Positions 1 through 8,240 of a stretch of 53,979 nt of DNA are shown here, piece after piece; within the stretch, counting starts at the first letter, position 1, and each line of letters starts with the position of its first letter. Below the pieces are notes generated by a model. That model saw nothing but the letters and a program-made list of their open reading frames with translations. It was not told the DNA's origin and did no database searches. The DNA is from CAYLHX01 sp964383675 (GTDB taxonomy: Bacteria; Patescibacteriota; Gracilibacteria; UBA1369; LOWO2-01-FULL-3), in the NCBI GenBank assembly GCA_964383675.1, contig CAYLHX010000007.1:1-53979 (forward strand). Reading direction: 5' to 3'. The position numbers and the translations under genes were made by a program.

Positions 1-392
1 ATGTCCTGAGCCGGTTTAAAAGTCCCATCGGGATAACCGTCCACCAAACCAATTTCGGTAGCACCACACACATAAGGCGCAAACCACTCGTCCTTTACAT
101 CCGAGTAACAATTCCCGCCTTTGGCCTCCTTACCGGAAGCCTCCATTACGATCTTCAAGAACTCCGCACGGTTAATATTTTTGGCCTCCCCATAAGTTCC
201 GTCACCATATCCAACCACAATCCCCTCATCCTTTAAATACTGAATGGATTGATAATTAGGATGAATAGAGTTTACATCCTCAAATTCACCATCGGTGGCC
301 GCGCTAGCCGAAAAACCCGAAGGCAAAGCAAGTACTGAAATCATCATTGCCGAAAGCAACAAATGAGTCAGAAAGTTTCTGAATTTACCCAT
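1..392 (-). CDS. S-layer homology (SLH) domain protein, N-terminal part
   Basis: Read on the minus strand from ATG at 390-392, the frame stays open to the window edge, so only about 130 N-terminal residues are present. It begins with a basic start and a hydrophobic signal peptide (residues about 1-30, ending near SASA). An SLH repeat follows: an EDV-N start, YLKDEGIVVGYGDGTYG, then NRAEFLKIVMEA, and a second repeat with YSDVKDEWF and GLVDGYPDGTFKPA. SLH domains anchor surface proteins to the cell wall. Two cysteines in the repeat region could pair. It is divergent from sufC and shares an upstream motif with the SLH gene at 39284. The C-terminal function is unknown because it lies outside the window. 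Confidence 0.9.
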   Translation of the reverse strand, partial: MGKFRNFLTHLLLSAMMISVLALPSGFSASAATDGEFEDVNSIHPNYQSIQYLKDEGIVVGYGDGTYGEAKNINRAEFLKIVMEASGKEAKGGNCYSDVKDEWFAPYVCGATEIGLVDGYPDGTFKPAQD

Positions 393-431
393 AATAATAA
401 AATTAAAAGATACGTTAACTATATATTAAAT

Positions 432-459
432 ACGTAAATTACGAAAATCTGTTACAATA
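432..459 (-). promoter_or_regulatory. Motif shared by both SLH genes (TATTGTAACA-N12-TTACGT)
   Basis: On the minus strand, TATTGTAACA (459-450), twelve bases, then TTACGT (437-432) lie about 40 bp before the SLH start codon. The same two blocks with the same 12-base gap occur before the SLH gene at 39284. This suggests a common regulator or promoter class for S-layer genes; the function is inferred only from the shared pattern. Confidence 0.45.
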
Positions 460-462
460 ACG

Positions 463-491
463 TTGACATCGAATAGCTCTAACTATAAAGT
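463..491 (+). promoter_or_regulatory. Promoter of the suf operon
   Basis: A perfect -35 TTGACA (463-468), a 17-base spacer and -10 TAAAGT (486-491). Transcription would start near 498, giving a leader of about 50 nt before sufC. Confidence 0.6.
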
Positions 492-550
492 AAAATCCCA
501 GATTTCCCGATACTTGGCAAGACACTAAAAAACATCTATAAAATGACATT

Positions 551-1375
551 ATGATGACATCAACAGAACCAAAATCCACCGAAAAAGAGCAGATTTCGAC
601 ACAAAAAAATCGACCGGAATTAAATGTTCTGGAGATCAAAGATTTGCATGCTGAAATTGAGGGTAAAGAAATTTTAAAAGGTATTTCTCTAACCATCAAG
701 TCCGGTGAAATCCATGCCATTATGGGACAAAACGGCTCCGGCAAAAGCACACTTTGTAAAGTTTTAATGGGCCACCCTAAATATGAAGTTACCGGCGGAA
801 ACGCCACCTTTAACGGACAAGAAATTTTGGAACTTGACCCCAATGAAAGAGCTAACCTTGGCTTCTTTTTAGGTTTTCAGCATCCTTTGGAAATTCCGGG
901 TGTCACCATGAGCAATTTCCTCCGTATCGCTAAAAACACCAATCTCAAAGCCCGCGGAGAAGAAGATAAACAAATTCAACCTATTGAATTTTTACGCGAG
1001 ATCAAGGAAGTGGTGAAAAACTTAAAGATGGATGAGCAATTTATCAGTAGATCCGTAAACGAAGGCTTTTCCGGCGGGGAACGCAAACGTGCAGAAATAG
1101 CTCAAATGGCAGTTCTGGAACCAAAAATAGCCCTGCTCGACGAAATAGATTCGGGACTGGACATCGACGCTTTAAGAGTAGTTGCCGAAGGCATCAATGA
1201 CACCTTTGCCAAAAACAATATGGGTATACTTCTTATCACCCACTATCAGAGAATTTTAAACTATGTGAAGCCACACTTTGTCCATGTAATGTCAGCCGGA
1301 AAAATTGTAAAATCCGGTGGAGAGGAGCTGGCGCACACACTGGAAAAAGAAGGCTACGAGGCTTTTATAAAGTAA
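551..1375 (+). CDS. sufC: SufC, Fe-S cluster assembly ATPase
   Basis: Cytosolic ABC-type ATPase of the SufBCD scaffold, powering Fe-S cluster assembly. Walker A GQNGSGKST is at residues 59-67, the signature FSGGERKR at 173-180, Walker B ALLDEIDSGLD at 194-204 and the switch histidine at 231. At 274 residues it is about 25 longer than usual because of a polar N-terminal extension. The two ATGs at 551 and 554 have no strong ribosome site, and a later start would also be possible. It is the first gene of a six-gene operon and ends 13 bp before sufB. Identity is secure; the exact start is less so. Confidence 0.96.
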   Translation: MMTSTEPKSTEKEQISTQKNRPELNVLEIKDLHAEIEGKEILKGISLTIKSGEIHAIMGQNGSGKSTLCKVLMGHPKYEVTGGNATFNGQEILELDPNERANLGFFLGFQHPLEIPGVTMSNFLRIAKNTNLKARGEEDKQIQPIEFLREIKEVVKNLKMDEQFISRSVNEGFSGGERKRAEIAQMAVLEPKIALLDEIDSGLDIDALRVVAEGINDTFAKNNMGILLITHYQRILNYVKPHFVHVMSAGKIVKSGGEELAHTLEKEGYEAFIK

Positions 1376-1388
1376 TTATTGAAGAGTA

Positions 1389-2807
1389 ATGGCTGTTCCA
1401 ACCCAAACAAAACAGGTGGTTTCAGAAACCGTGGATCAATATAAATTCGGCTTTAAAACCGAAACCCAGAGTAAATACAAAAGTCCCAAGGGTTTAACCG
1501 AAGAAATCGTGCTGGAAATTTCCAGACAAAAAAACGAGCCCAAATGGATGCTTGATTTTCGTCTGAAAGCTTTGGAGATTTTCCGCAAAAAACCGATGCC
1601 AGATTGGGGTGCGGATCTCTCAGGAATCGATTTTGACGATATTCATTACTACATCCGACCTCAGGATAAAACCCAAACAAAGTGGGAAGATATCCCCGAA
1701 GAGATCAAAGACACCTTTGAACGACTGGGAATTCCCGAGGCCGAAAGAAAATTCTTGGCCGGAACCGGCGCACAATTTGAATCCGAGGTAGTATATCACT
1801 CATTGCATGAAAATCTGGCAAAACAAGGTGTAATATTCGAGTCCACGGATGATGCCTTGCAAAAATACCCAGAATATTTCGAACAACATTTCGGCAAGGT
1901 GGTTCCATCGCATGACAACAAATTCGCCGCCTTAAATTCAGCTGTTTGGTCCGGCGGGTCCTTCATTTATGTGCCAAAGGGCGTGCATATTGAACTGCCT
2001 TTGCAGGCCTACTTCCGCATCAACGCTGAAAACATGGGACAGTTTGAGAGAACTTTAATCATCGCCGACGAAGGAAGCTCCGTTCACTACGTGGAAGGCT
2101 GTACCGCGCCTACTTACGGCAGCGAATCGCTGCACTCGGCGGTAGTAGAGATTATCGTCAAAAAGGGAGCCCGTGTTCAATACACTACAATTCAGAACTG
2201 GTCCCAAAACATCTACAACCTGGTAACTAAACGAGCCTTCGCCTACGAAGATGCCGAGATGTTCTGGCTGGACTGTAATATCGGATCCAGAGTAACCATG
2301 AAATATCCGGCCATCTTTTTGATGGGGCGCGGCGCCCGCGGAGAAGTGCAATCGTTAGCTTTCTCGGGCAAAGGGCAACATCAAGACGCCGGTGCTAAAA
2401 TAGTACACGCCGCGCCCGACACCACCTCCAAAATAGTATCCAAATCCATCAGTAAAAACGGTGGTCGCGGGACCTACCGCGGACTTCTCAAAGTCAACAA
2501 GGGTGCGACCAACATCAAAAGTCACGTTTCGTGCGATGCCCTACTGTTGGATGAAAACTCTCGCTCGGACACCTATCCGGTTATGCAGATCGAGGAAGAT
2601 GACGTGGCCATCGCTCACGAGGCCACAGTAGCCAAAATTGGTGAAGAACAGATGTTCTATCTCATGTCCCGCGGCCTAAGCGAAGAAGAGGCCGCCTCCA
2701 TGATCGTAAACGGCTTCGCAAAACCGATCATTAAAAAGTTACCGATGGAATACGCTTTAGAATTAAACCGCTTGATCGAACTGGAAATGACCGGTTCGGT
2801 TGGCTGA
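1389..2807 (+). CDS. sufB: SufB, Fe-S cluster scaffold subunit
   Basis: Core scaffold protein of SufBC2D, on which the cluster is built from sulfur delivered by SufS/SufU. The 472 residues match the family length. Family landmarks include the beta-helix segment with WSGGSFIYVPKGV, the conserved SHVSCDALLLD with Cys about 382 (counterpart of the sulfur-accepting Cys405 in E. coli), and the C-terminal HEATVAKIGEEQMFYL helix region. It ends in TGA, showing TGA is a stop here. A 12-bp AT-rich inverted repeat begins at its stop codon. Confidence 0.97.
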   Translation: MAVPTQTKQVVSETVDQYKFGFKTETQSKYKSPKGLTEEIVLEISRQKNEPKWMLDFRLKALEIFRKKPMPDWGADLSGIDFDDIHYYIRPQDKTQTKWEDIPEEIKDTFERLGIPEAERKFLAGTGAQFESEVVYHSLHENLAKQGVIFESTDDALQKYPEYFEQHFGKVVPSHDNKFAALNSAVWSGGSFIYVPKGVHIELPLQAYFRINAENMGQFERTLIIADEGSSVHYVEGCTAPTYGSESLHSAVVEIIVKKGARVQYTTIQNWSQNIYNLVTKRAFAYEDAEMFWLDCNIGSRVTMKYPAIFLMGRGARGEVQSLAFSGKGQHQDAGAKIVHAAPDTTSKIVSKSISKNGGRGTYRGLLKVNKGATNIKSHVSCDALLLDENSRSDTYPVMQIEEDDVAIAHEATVAKIGEEQMFYLMSRGLSEEEAASMIVNGFAKPIIKKLPMEYALELNRLIELEMTGSVG

Positions 2808-2837
2808 AAAATTTTTTCCACCAGAAAAAAATTTTTC
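2806..2837 (+). other. AT-rich hairpin between sufB and sufD
   Basis: GAAAAATTTTTT (2806-2817) and its exact complement at 2826-2837 form a 12-bp stem with an 8-nt loop, followed by about 35 bases of nearly pure pyrimidine. It starts in the sufB stop codon. It could slow or partly end transcription, or stabilise the upstream mRNA. The stem is almost all A-T, so it is at best a weak terminator. Confidence 0.4.
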
Positions 2838-2872
2838 CTTTCCTTTTTCCTTTTCCCTTCACACTAAATCAC

Positions 2873-3559
2873 ATGCTCACTCAAGATCTCACAACTCGTC
2901 CCGAATTCATTGGAGAACTGCCCAAGTCTTTAACCATCAAGGCAGATAGTCAAAATCTCATTATCACCAATGGACTAAGCACCAGCGAAATCACCGTGGA
3001 AGAAAACAGTGAAACAACTCTCGTGGCATTGCTCGACAAAGGATGGGAAGCAAAGAAATATCTGAACTTTAATTTTAAAGGCCAAAACTCCACGCTTACC
3101 TTTTTAGCTTTCATAATAGCCAAAAATCAGGACAATTTTCCTTTTGAAACCATCTCGAATCACACAGTCAAAAATACAAACGCCTATTACTACGTGCGCA
3201 GTGCTCAATTCGATAAATCGGTAGTGGACTATCGCGGTGTCCTGGTCATAAAACCGGGTGCCCAAATCACCGATAGTTATCTTGCGCACCATACTTTATT
3301 ACTTTCCAAAGACGCCAAGACCTATACCACACCTTCCCTTGAAATAGAGGCTGACGACGTGGCAGCTGGTCACGCCGCCACTCTTGGCAAGGTAGACGAA
3401 GAGTTACTCTTCTACCTGGCCAGTCGCGGCATCGACAAAAAAGCCGCTCAAGATATTCTGATCAAGGGGTTCATGCAGGCCGATCTGGAAAAAATCCCCA
3501 ACGAAGAGATTCGTGATATGCTGGCGGCGGAAATAGAAAAAAATGTCCACTATGTTTGA
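2873..3559 (+). CDS. sufD: SufD, short form
   Basis: Partner of SufB in the SufBC2D scaffold. At 228 residues it is about half the length of E. coli SufD (about 420), keeping mainly the C-terminal beta-helix and helical part. The SufB/D signature is visible as DDVAAGHAATLGKVDEELLF and then LASRGIDKKAAQDILIKGFM. The N-terminal domain is much reduced. The gene overlaps the sufS start by 17 bp, so the two are translationally linked. SufD rather than a second SufB is inferred from operon position, length and lack of the SufB cysteine motif. Confidence 0.9.
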   Translation: MLTQDLTTRPEFIGELPKSLTIKADSQNLIITNGLSTSEITVEENSETTLVALLDKGWEAKKYLNFNFKGQNSTLTFLAFIIAKNQDNFPFETISNHTVKNTNAYYYVRSAQFDKSVVDYRGVLVIKPGAQITDSYLAHHTLLLSKDAKTYTTPSLEIEADDVAAGHAATLGKVDEELLFYLASRGIDKKAAQDILIKGFMQADLEKIPNEEIRDMLAAEIEKNVHYV

Positions 3560-4784
3560 TAGTAAACAAATTAAAACGGCCTTTCCAATCTTGAAGCGCC
3601 AAATCAATGGAAAATCTTTGGTATACCTTGATAACGCCTCAACCACTCAAAAACCGCAAAGCGTCATAGATGCAATCAGCAACTACTACCAAGAACATAA
3701 TGCCAACATCCATCGCGGAATCCACACTCTCTCCGAAGAAGCCACTGATGCCTACGAACAAACTCGCACACACGTCGCCCGTTTTATCAATGCCGAAAGC
3801 CCGAATGAGATTGTGTTTACGCGCAATACTACGGAAGCAATAAACCTTATCGCCTACACTTTCGGCGAAACGGAAATTTTTCCCGGCGATGAGATTATCG
3901 TAAGCCAGATAGAACACCATTCCAATTTGGTCCCCTGGCAATATCTAAGGCAAAAAAAACAAGCGCAACTAAAAGTCATTCTAATCAAAGAAGATCTCAC
4001 CTTGGATCTCGTAAAATATCGCGAACTTCTAAGCACTAAGACCAAGCTGGTCTGCATCACCGGCATGTCCAACGTACTCGGCACAATTCCCGATCTGAAA
4101 ACAATCATAGAAGAAGCGCACAAGGTCGGCGCAAAAGTGCTGGTGGATGGTGCCCAAAGCGCCGCACACTTGCCCACAGACGTTCAAGAGTTGGACTGTG
4201 ACTTTTTTACTCTCTCCGCCCATAAGATGCTGGGACCCACCGGAGTTGGTGTTCTCTACGGCAAAAAGGAACTGCTCGATAAATTGCCACCATTCAATTA
4301 CGGCGGCTCAATGATTAAAACCGTCGATCAGTTTGAGAGTGAATTTGCCGACACACCAGCTAAGTTTGAAGCCGGAACACCAAATATCGCCGACACCATC
4401 GCCTTCAAGAAGGCTTTGGAATTCTTGGAAGAAATAGGCCTGAAGAATATTTTCGAACACGACACTCAGCTGCTGGATTACGCCATCGAACGTTTCAAAA
4501 AATATCCGGAAGTCCAACTCTTTAACCCGCGCGTGAGTAATTCGCAAATCAAAGCCGGTGGTGTTTTGTCCTTTACTGTTGAAGGCAGCCATCCGCACGA
4601 TATCGCTTCAATTTTTAACGCGGAAGGAGTGGCCATTCGTTCCGGCCACCATTGCGTTGAACCTTTAATGAAACATTTAAATATTCCGGCCACCGCCCGC
4701 ATGAGTTTTTATCTCTACAATACTGAAGAAGATGTTGAACGCGCAGAGAAAGCGCTCAAAGAAGTAATTAAAATTTTCAAATAA
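3543..4784 (+). CDS. sufS: SufS, cysteine desulfurase (PLP)
   Basis: Group II cysteine desulfurase that takes sulfur from L-cysteine and passes it to SufU. At 413 residues it is full length. The opening FPILKRQINGKSLVYLDNA is typical, the PLP lysine is K228 in LSAHKMLGPTGVGVLYG, the cofactor-binding aspartate lies in VDGAQSAAH, and the active cysteine is C371 in RSGHHCVEP. It starts inside the end of sufD and shares a TAATG junction with sufU, so it is tightly co-translated. Confidence 0.97.
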   Translation: MSTMFDSKQIKTAFPILKRQINGKSLVYLDNASTTQKPQSVIDAISNYYQEHNANIHRGIHTLSEEATDAYEQTRTHVARFINAESPNEIVFTRNTTEAINLIAYTFGETEIFPGDEIIVSQIEHHSNLVPWQYLRQKKQAQLKVILIKEDLTLDLVKYRELLSTKTKLVCITGMSNVLGTIPDLKTIIEEAHKVGAKVLVDGAQSAAHLPTDVQELDCDFFTLSAHKMLGPTGVGVLYGKKELLDKLPPFNYGGSMIKTVDQFESEFADTPAKFEAGTPNIADTIAFKKALEFLEEIGLKNIFEHDTQLLDYAIERFKKYPEVQLFNPRVSNSQIKAGGVLSFTVEGSHPHDIASIFNAEGVAIRSGHHCVEPLMKHLNIPATARMSFYLYNTEEDVERAEKALKEVIKIFK

Positions 4785-5158
4785 TGGACCTATATAGCGA
4801 AATAATTTTGGACTACTTCAAGCATCCTCGCAACAAAGAGAAGCTTGAGGATGCCACCCATGAAGCCGTGGAACACAATCCGCTTTGCGGCGACATCATC
4901 AAAATATTTTTGCACCTTGGTCCGGATAACAAGGTGGATAAAGCTACTTTTGAAGGGCAAGGCTGCGCCATCAGTCAGGCGGCAACCTCCATGCTTACCG
5001 AACAACTGAGCGGCAAAACCTTAGAAGAAATTCAAAATATTAAAAATGAGGAGATTTATGATATGCTGGGAGTCCCAATTAGTCCGGGAAGAGTCAAATG
5101 CGCTTTAATCGGTCTGGTCTGTGCCAAAAAAGCAACCGACCAACAAATCAAAAAATAA
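4784..5158 (+). CDS. sufU: SufU, zinc-dependent sulfur transfer protein
   Basis: IscU-fold protein that accepts persulfide sulfur from SufS and hands it to the SufBCD scaffold. The zinc/sulfur ligands are visible: C35 and D37 in PLCGD, C61 in GQGCAIS and C106 in GRVKCALIG. The GD-to-cysteine spacing and the linked sufS gene favour SufU over IscU. At 124 residues it is slightly shorter than Bacillus SufU. It shares one base with the sufS stop. Confidence 0.94.
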   Translation: MDLYSEIILDYFKHPRNKEKLEDATHEAVEHNPLCGDIIKIFLHLGPDNKVDKATFEGQGCAISQAATSMLTEQLSGKTLEEIQNIKNEEIYDMLGVPISPGRVKCALIGLVCAKKATDQQIKK

Positions 5159-5169
5159 ATTCACCTATT

Positions 5170-5511
5170 ATGCCACCAAAAAAGAAAACCCCTTATCCAG
5201 TACCCAAGGAACTGCGCAAAGAAGACTACTGGAAAGAGCTTAATAAAGTCATAGATCCGGAACTTGGTTTTGGTATTGTGGACGTGGGATTGGTTTACGA
5301 TGTAGAGATCGACAAAGATCAAAATGCCCTCATAAAAATGACCTTCACTTCACCGGCCTGTCCGGTTGGACCAATGCTGATGATGCAAGCCGAAGATGCT
5401 TTATTAAGAGTCGATGGCATAAAAAAAGCCCACGTGGAAATAGTTTGGGATCCGGTCTGGACTCCCGATCGAATCGACGAAGAAATCAAAGAAATGTTAA
5501 TGGGCTTATAA
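5170..5511 (+). CDS. sufT: SufT-like DUF59/MIP18-family Fe-S assembly factor
   Basis: A 113-residue protein of the DUF59 (MIP18/SufT) family, which helps load Fe-S clusters onto target proteins. Family features are the DYWKELNKVIDPELGFGIVD opening and the conserved cysteine in TFTSPACPVGPM. The reading frame is open from 5098 inside sufU, but ATG 5170 gives a normal N terminus just after the sufU stop. It is last in the operon and ends 2 bp from the converging trmB gene. The symbol is by family and context; the PaaD subgroup is an alternative. Confidence 0.88.
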   Translation: MPPKKKTPYPVPKELRKEDYWKELNKVIDPELGFGIVDVGLVYDVEIDKDQNALIKMTFTSPACPVGPMLMMQAEDALLRVDGIKKAHVEIVWDPVWTPDRIDEEIKEMLMGL

Positions 5512-5513
5512 TC

Positions 5514-6281
5514 TTAGTTTTCAGAAACACTCCAAACCAGATCGAATAAGGCCTCCATTGTTTTAAACAAGGTTTCACTTTCAATAACCAGGCCGTAAAT
5601 CTGCTGATGGAAGTCGATAATCGCCACATTTTTGCCCCCATAAAGCACAATTTCCGAATAAAGATCAAAGGCGTGTTTTTTAACCAAACGCGTCTCTCTA
5701 TTGGACTTAAAATCCAACTCCTTGTAGTTACGACTCACCTTGTTATCCACAATCAAAACCCTACTGAAAACATTTTTCTTCTTTTTCGACTCAATAAATT
5801 GCTGCTGCAAAAACTTTTTTAAAGAAGCGGGAATACTTTTAATAGTGAGGAAAGACTTTTGCTGATCACCGGAATATTTGAGAGTTTGTTCATAGAGGTT
5901 GATAACACCATTATCACCTTCATAGATTTTAATTTTGGGCTCCAAAAAGGACTTACGTCCAAGCTTCGTGAGCTCGGAAGCAAAAAGACTCGCAGCCTTA
6001 CGTTGGGCCTTCAACTCATCGATATCCCGATCCACCTTATCGATAAAAACCTCGGCGGAAATAGGCATATACGCTCGCACGTCGTTCATCTTGGTCTGTG
6101 AAATAATCCCCTGCTTGAGCAAACGCTTAACCACCGAATAAACCGTAGTGCGATCAATTCCAGTTCTACCTGCTATCGAACTTACATAAGATTGTCCGTG
6201 CTTAAAGATATCCAGATAAATTTGAATATCTTTCTGGTTAAATCCTTTATTTTTCAAAAAATTTTCTACAATCTGACTCAT
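5514..6281 (-). CDS. TrmB-family transcriptional regulator (TrmB1)
   Basis: A 255-residue regulator with an N-terminal winged helix (residues about 12-70; RTGIDRTTVYSVVKRLLKQGII is the recognition region), a charged linker helix, and a C-terminal effector domain starting near KIKIYEGDNGVINLYEQTL. TrmB proteins are best known in archaea as sugar-responsive regulators; the effector here is unknown. It is paralogous in layout to the regulator at 23341. A 19-bp palindrome TGTTGATGAAGCTTCAACA lies 9 bp before its start, so self-control is likely. It converges on the suf operon and diverges from an FAD oxidase, its probable target. Confidence 0.88.
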   Translation of the reverse strand: MSQIVENFLKNKGFNQKDIQIYLDIFKHGQSYVSSIAGRTGIDRTTVYSVVKRLLKQGIISQTKMNDVRAYMPISAEVFIDKVDRDIDELKAQRKAASLFASELTKLGRKSFLEPKIKIYEGDNGVINLYEQTLKYSGDQQKSFLTIKSIPASLKKFLQQQFIESKKKKNVFSRVLIVDNKVSRNYKELDFKSNRETRLVKKHAFDLYSEIVLYGGKNVAIIDFHQQIYGLVIESETLFKTMEALFDLVWSVSEN

Positions 6282-6289
6282 AAAAGTGG

Positions 6290-6319
6290 TGTTGATGAAG
6301 CTTCAACAACAGAATATTA
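6290..6319 (-). promoter_or_regulatory. trmB1 promoter with TrmB-type palindrome
   Basis: The perfect palindrome TGTTGA-N7-TCAACA (6290-6308) covers the expected transcription start of trmB1. The minus-strand -10 TAATAT is at 6319-6314, with a weak -35 TTTATT 17 bases upstream. The half-site geometry (6-7-6) equals that of the NAD-cluster operators near the other TrmB gene, which supports it as the TrmB1 site acting by repression. Confidence 0.55.
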
Positions 6320-6360
6320 ACCAAAAAACGGCTTTAAATAAAGACATTTTTCAAGAATAA

Positions 6361-6398
6361 TTTCAAGGAGTTGAAAAGGCTGAAACAAAAACTATGCT
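6361..6398 (+). promoter_or_regulatory. Promoter of the FAD oxidase, overlapped by a palindrome
   Basis: The perfect palindrome TTTCAAGGAGTTGAAA (6361-6376) contains the -35 TTGAAA (6371-6376). A 16-base spacer leads to TATGCT (6393-6398), six bases before the ATG. The transcript is therefore predicted to be leaderless. A regulator bound to the palindrome would block the -35; TrmB1 is the nearest candidate. Confidence 0.45.
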
Positions 6399-6404
6399 GG
6401 AGAC

Positions 6405-8240
6405 ATGGCTTTAGATCTTGGAAGACAATCAGGCACAGCCCTAGACATCGGACATGGCAGCTGGAGTGGTCCGGAAACTTTCCGCACTACAACTGGGGCA
6501 AAAACCGTTGAAAAAGATGAAAGTGCGGTTGTTCTGCAACTAAGACCGGAAACTCTTTATCATAAATTACAGGTACGCTTTGCCGGAATCGGCCGAGTCG
6601 ACTATCTCAGCAATGAAGATCAATTGAGAGACAACGCCGGACAAAAACTGCCCTGCAATTTTAAAATAGAAGTCACAGATGTACATGAAGCCTGTAAAAT
6701 CGCCAAAGAGCTAAATCTGGGCATTATAATGATCGGAGCTCTAACCAGTGCCACCAATAACTTTGGACCTTCCAACATCAACTACAAAGGTTTGGATGGA
6801 ATAATTGCCATCAAGCCGGTCGGCATAATAAATGACCGAGACTTAAAATCCACCCCTGAAGCTGAAAGAACGCCCAATCTCAGCAATCAAGTAACTATTC
6901 ACCGAAATAAATTGGGCGATGGCCAACATACGATTACTGTAGGCGCCGGCCTCACATTTGCTCAGGTCAACGAGATAATTGCCAACGAGCTTGGTGGCAA
7001 CTTCTACGTGCCCGTTGACCTGACTACCGTGAACCAGGCTCTGGCCGGCGCCGTTTTTGCCACCGGAGCCATGGGGCCATCCAGAATCCGCATCTCCGAA
7101 ATAGCCGTACGTGTCAACATGACCAACGGCACAGAAATCAACACCTACACCGACCAAAACATCGAAGAACACGAAGGATTAATCGGGCTTGATGGCGGCG
7201 TCACCGAAATAGAACTAAAAATCTTTGAACGCCCACCAAAACGTTTCGGCGTTGCGGTTCCACTTAAAAACACACCCGCAAACAGCACCGATCCCCAAAA
7301 AAGCTACGGACCAAAAGCGGCAAAAGTGCTCGCACACCTATATAAATATCAAAATCTCCATCTTGAAGGAGGAAAGATCAAATCCGATTGGCAAGACGGC
7401 TATATCGACGGCGTTGAAATCATAACTGTCGAAGATCTTGAACTCATCATAGAAAAAAGCGCTAACAACAAGGATAAAAGCAATGCCACACGCTTACTGG
7501 ATGAAATGAAAAACGCTAATTCAAGCTATCTTCTTTATGTCACCGGTAGTGCTGAAGACGATCTGGAAAACCTATTCGACCAACCGGGCAGCTTCCCCGA
7601 TACCTTGATGGAACTATACGACCAAGAAACCATCGGGGATTTCATCGCCATGCCAAATCTGAATGAAATGAAAGCTCTAAGAGAAGCCATCCCAGACACA
7701 GCCCGCGATGAAGGGCGCATAAAAAAGGACGATGGCAAAGCAATCTTTTCAACTTCCACCGATGTAAATACCACCATCGATCACGAAATCGCAAAAACTT
7801 TAACTCCGGATCAATTAATCGATCTCTTCAACCAAATTCTTCAGCCCTACGTAAATTATGAACAGGCTCTAGACGCTCTCGCCGAAAAAGCGGCAGAGGA
7901 AAATATCGAAGTCAGCTACTACCGCTACGGTCACCTACAACCACGCAACATGGATCCCCATATGCGAGTAGTGGTAAAAGCTGAAACCGAAAACGCGGCA
8001 TTTAAAGAAGTAGTTGCCACTGTGAAAGAATTAAAAGAACAACTAACCAAGGCCCTAATTTCTCTACCTGAACCAATCCGTACCACTCACGGTGAAAAGG
8101 GAAAAATACCCGAACTGGCTTTAATAGAAGAACCGGTTAAAGCCCGAATTATTGAATTAATCAATCAGGCAGGGTTATCCTGGAATTTCCGAGCACCGGA
8201 ATCAATTCTCCACCAAGCCAAGGCAATTACAATTAAATAG
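6405..8240 (+). CDS. FAD-linked oxidoreductase (GlcD/D-lactate dehydrogenase-like)
   Basis: A 611-residue cytosolic flavoenzyme with a PCMH-type FAD-binding N-terminal half: the VTDVHEACKIAKELNLGIIM strand-helix, ITVGAGLTFAQVNEII, and YVPVDLTTVNQALAGAVFATGAMGPSR, the expected FAD pyrophosphate-binding region. The C-terminal part carries YRYGHLQPRNMDPHMRVV, resembling the GHxGDGNxH cap motif of 2-hydroxyacid dehydrogenases. The substrate is unknown. It is divergent from trmB1 with palindromes between, and its 3' end overlaps the opposing FTR1 gene by 76 bp. Confidence 0.75.
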   Translation: MALDLGRQSGTALDIGHGSWSGPETFRTTTGAKTVEKDESAVVLQLRPETLYHKLQVRFAGIGRVDYLSNEDQLRDNAGQKLPCNFKIEVTDVHEACKIAKELNLGIIMIGALTSATNNFGPSNINYKGLDGIIAIKPVGIINDRDLKSTPEAERTPNLSNQVTIHRNKLGDGQHTITVGAGLTFAQVNEIIANELGGNFYVPVDLTTVNQALAGAVFATGAMGPSRIRISEIAVRVNMTNGTEINTYTDQNIEEHEGLIGLDGGVTEIELKIFERPPKRFGVAVPLKNTPANSTDPQKSYGPKAAKVLAHLYKYQNLHLEGGKIKSDWQDGYIDGVEIITVEDLELIIEKSANNKDKSNATRLLDEMKNANSSYLLYVTGSAEDDLENLFDQPGSFPDTLMELYDQETIGDFIAMPNLNEMKALREAIPDTARDEGRIKKDDGKAIFSTSTDVNTTIDHEIAKTLTPDQLIDLFNQILQPYVNYEQALDALAEKAAEENIEVSYYRYGHLQPRNMDPHMRVVVKAETENAAFKEVVATVKELKEQLTKALISLPEPIRTTHGEKGKIPELALIEEPVKARIIELINQAGLSWNFRAPESILHQAKAITIK

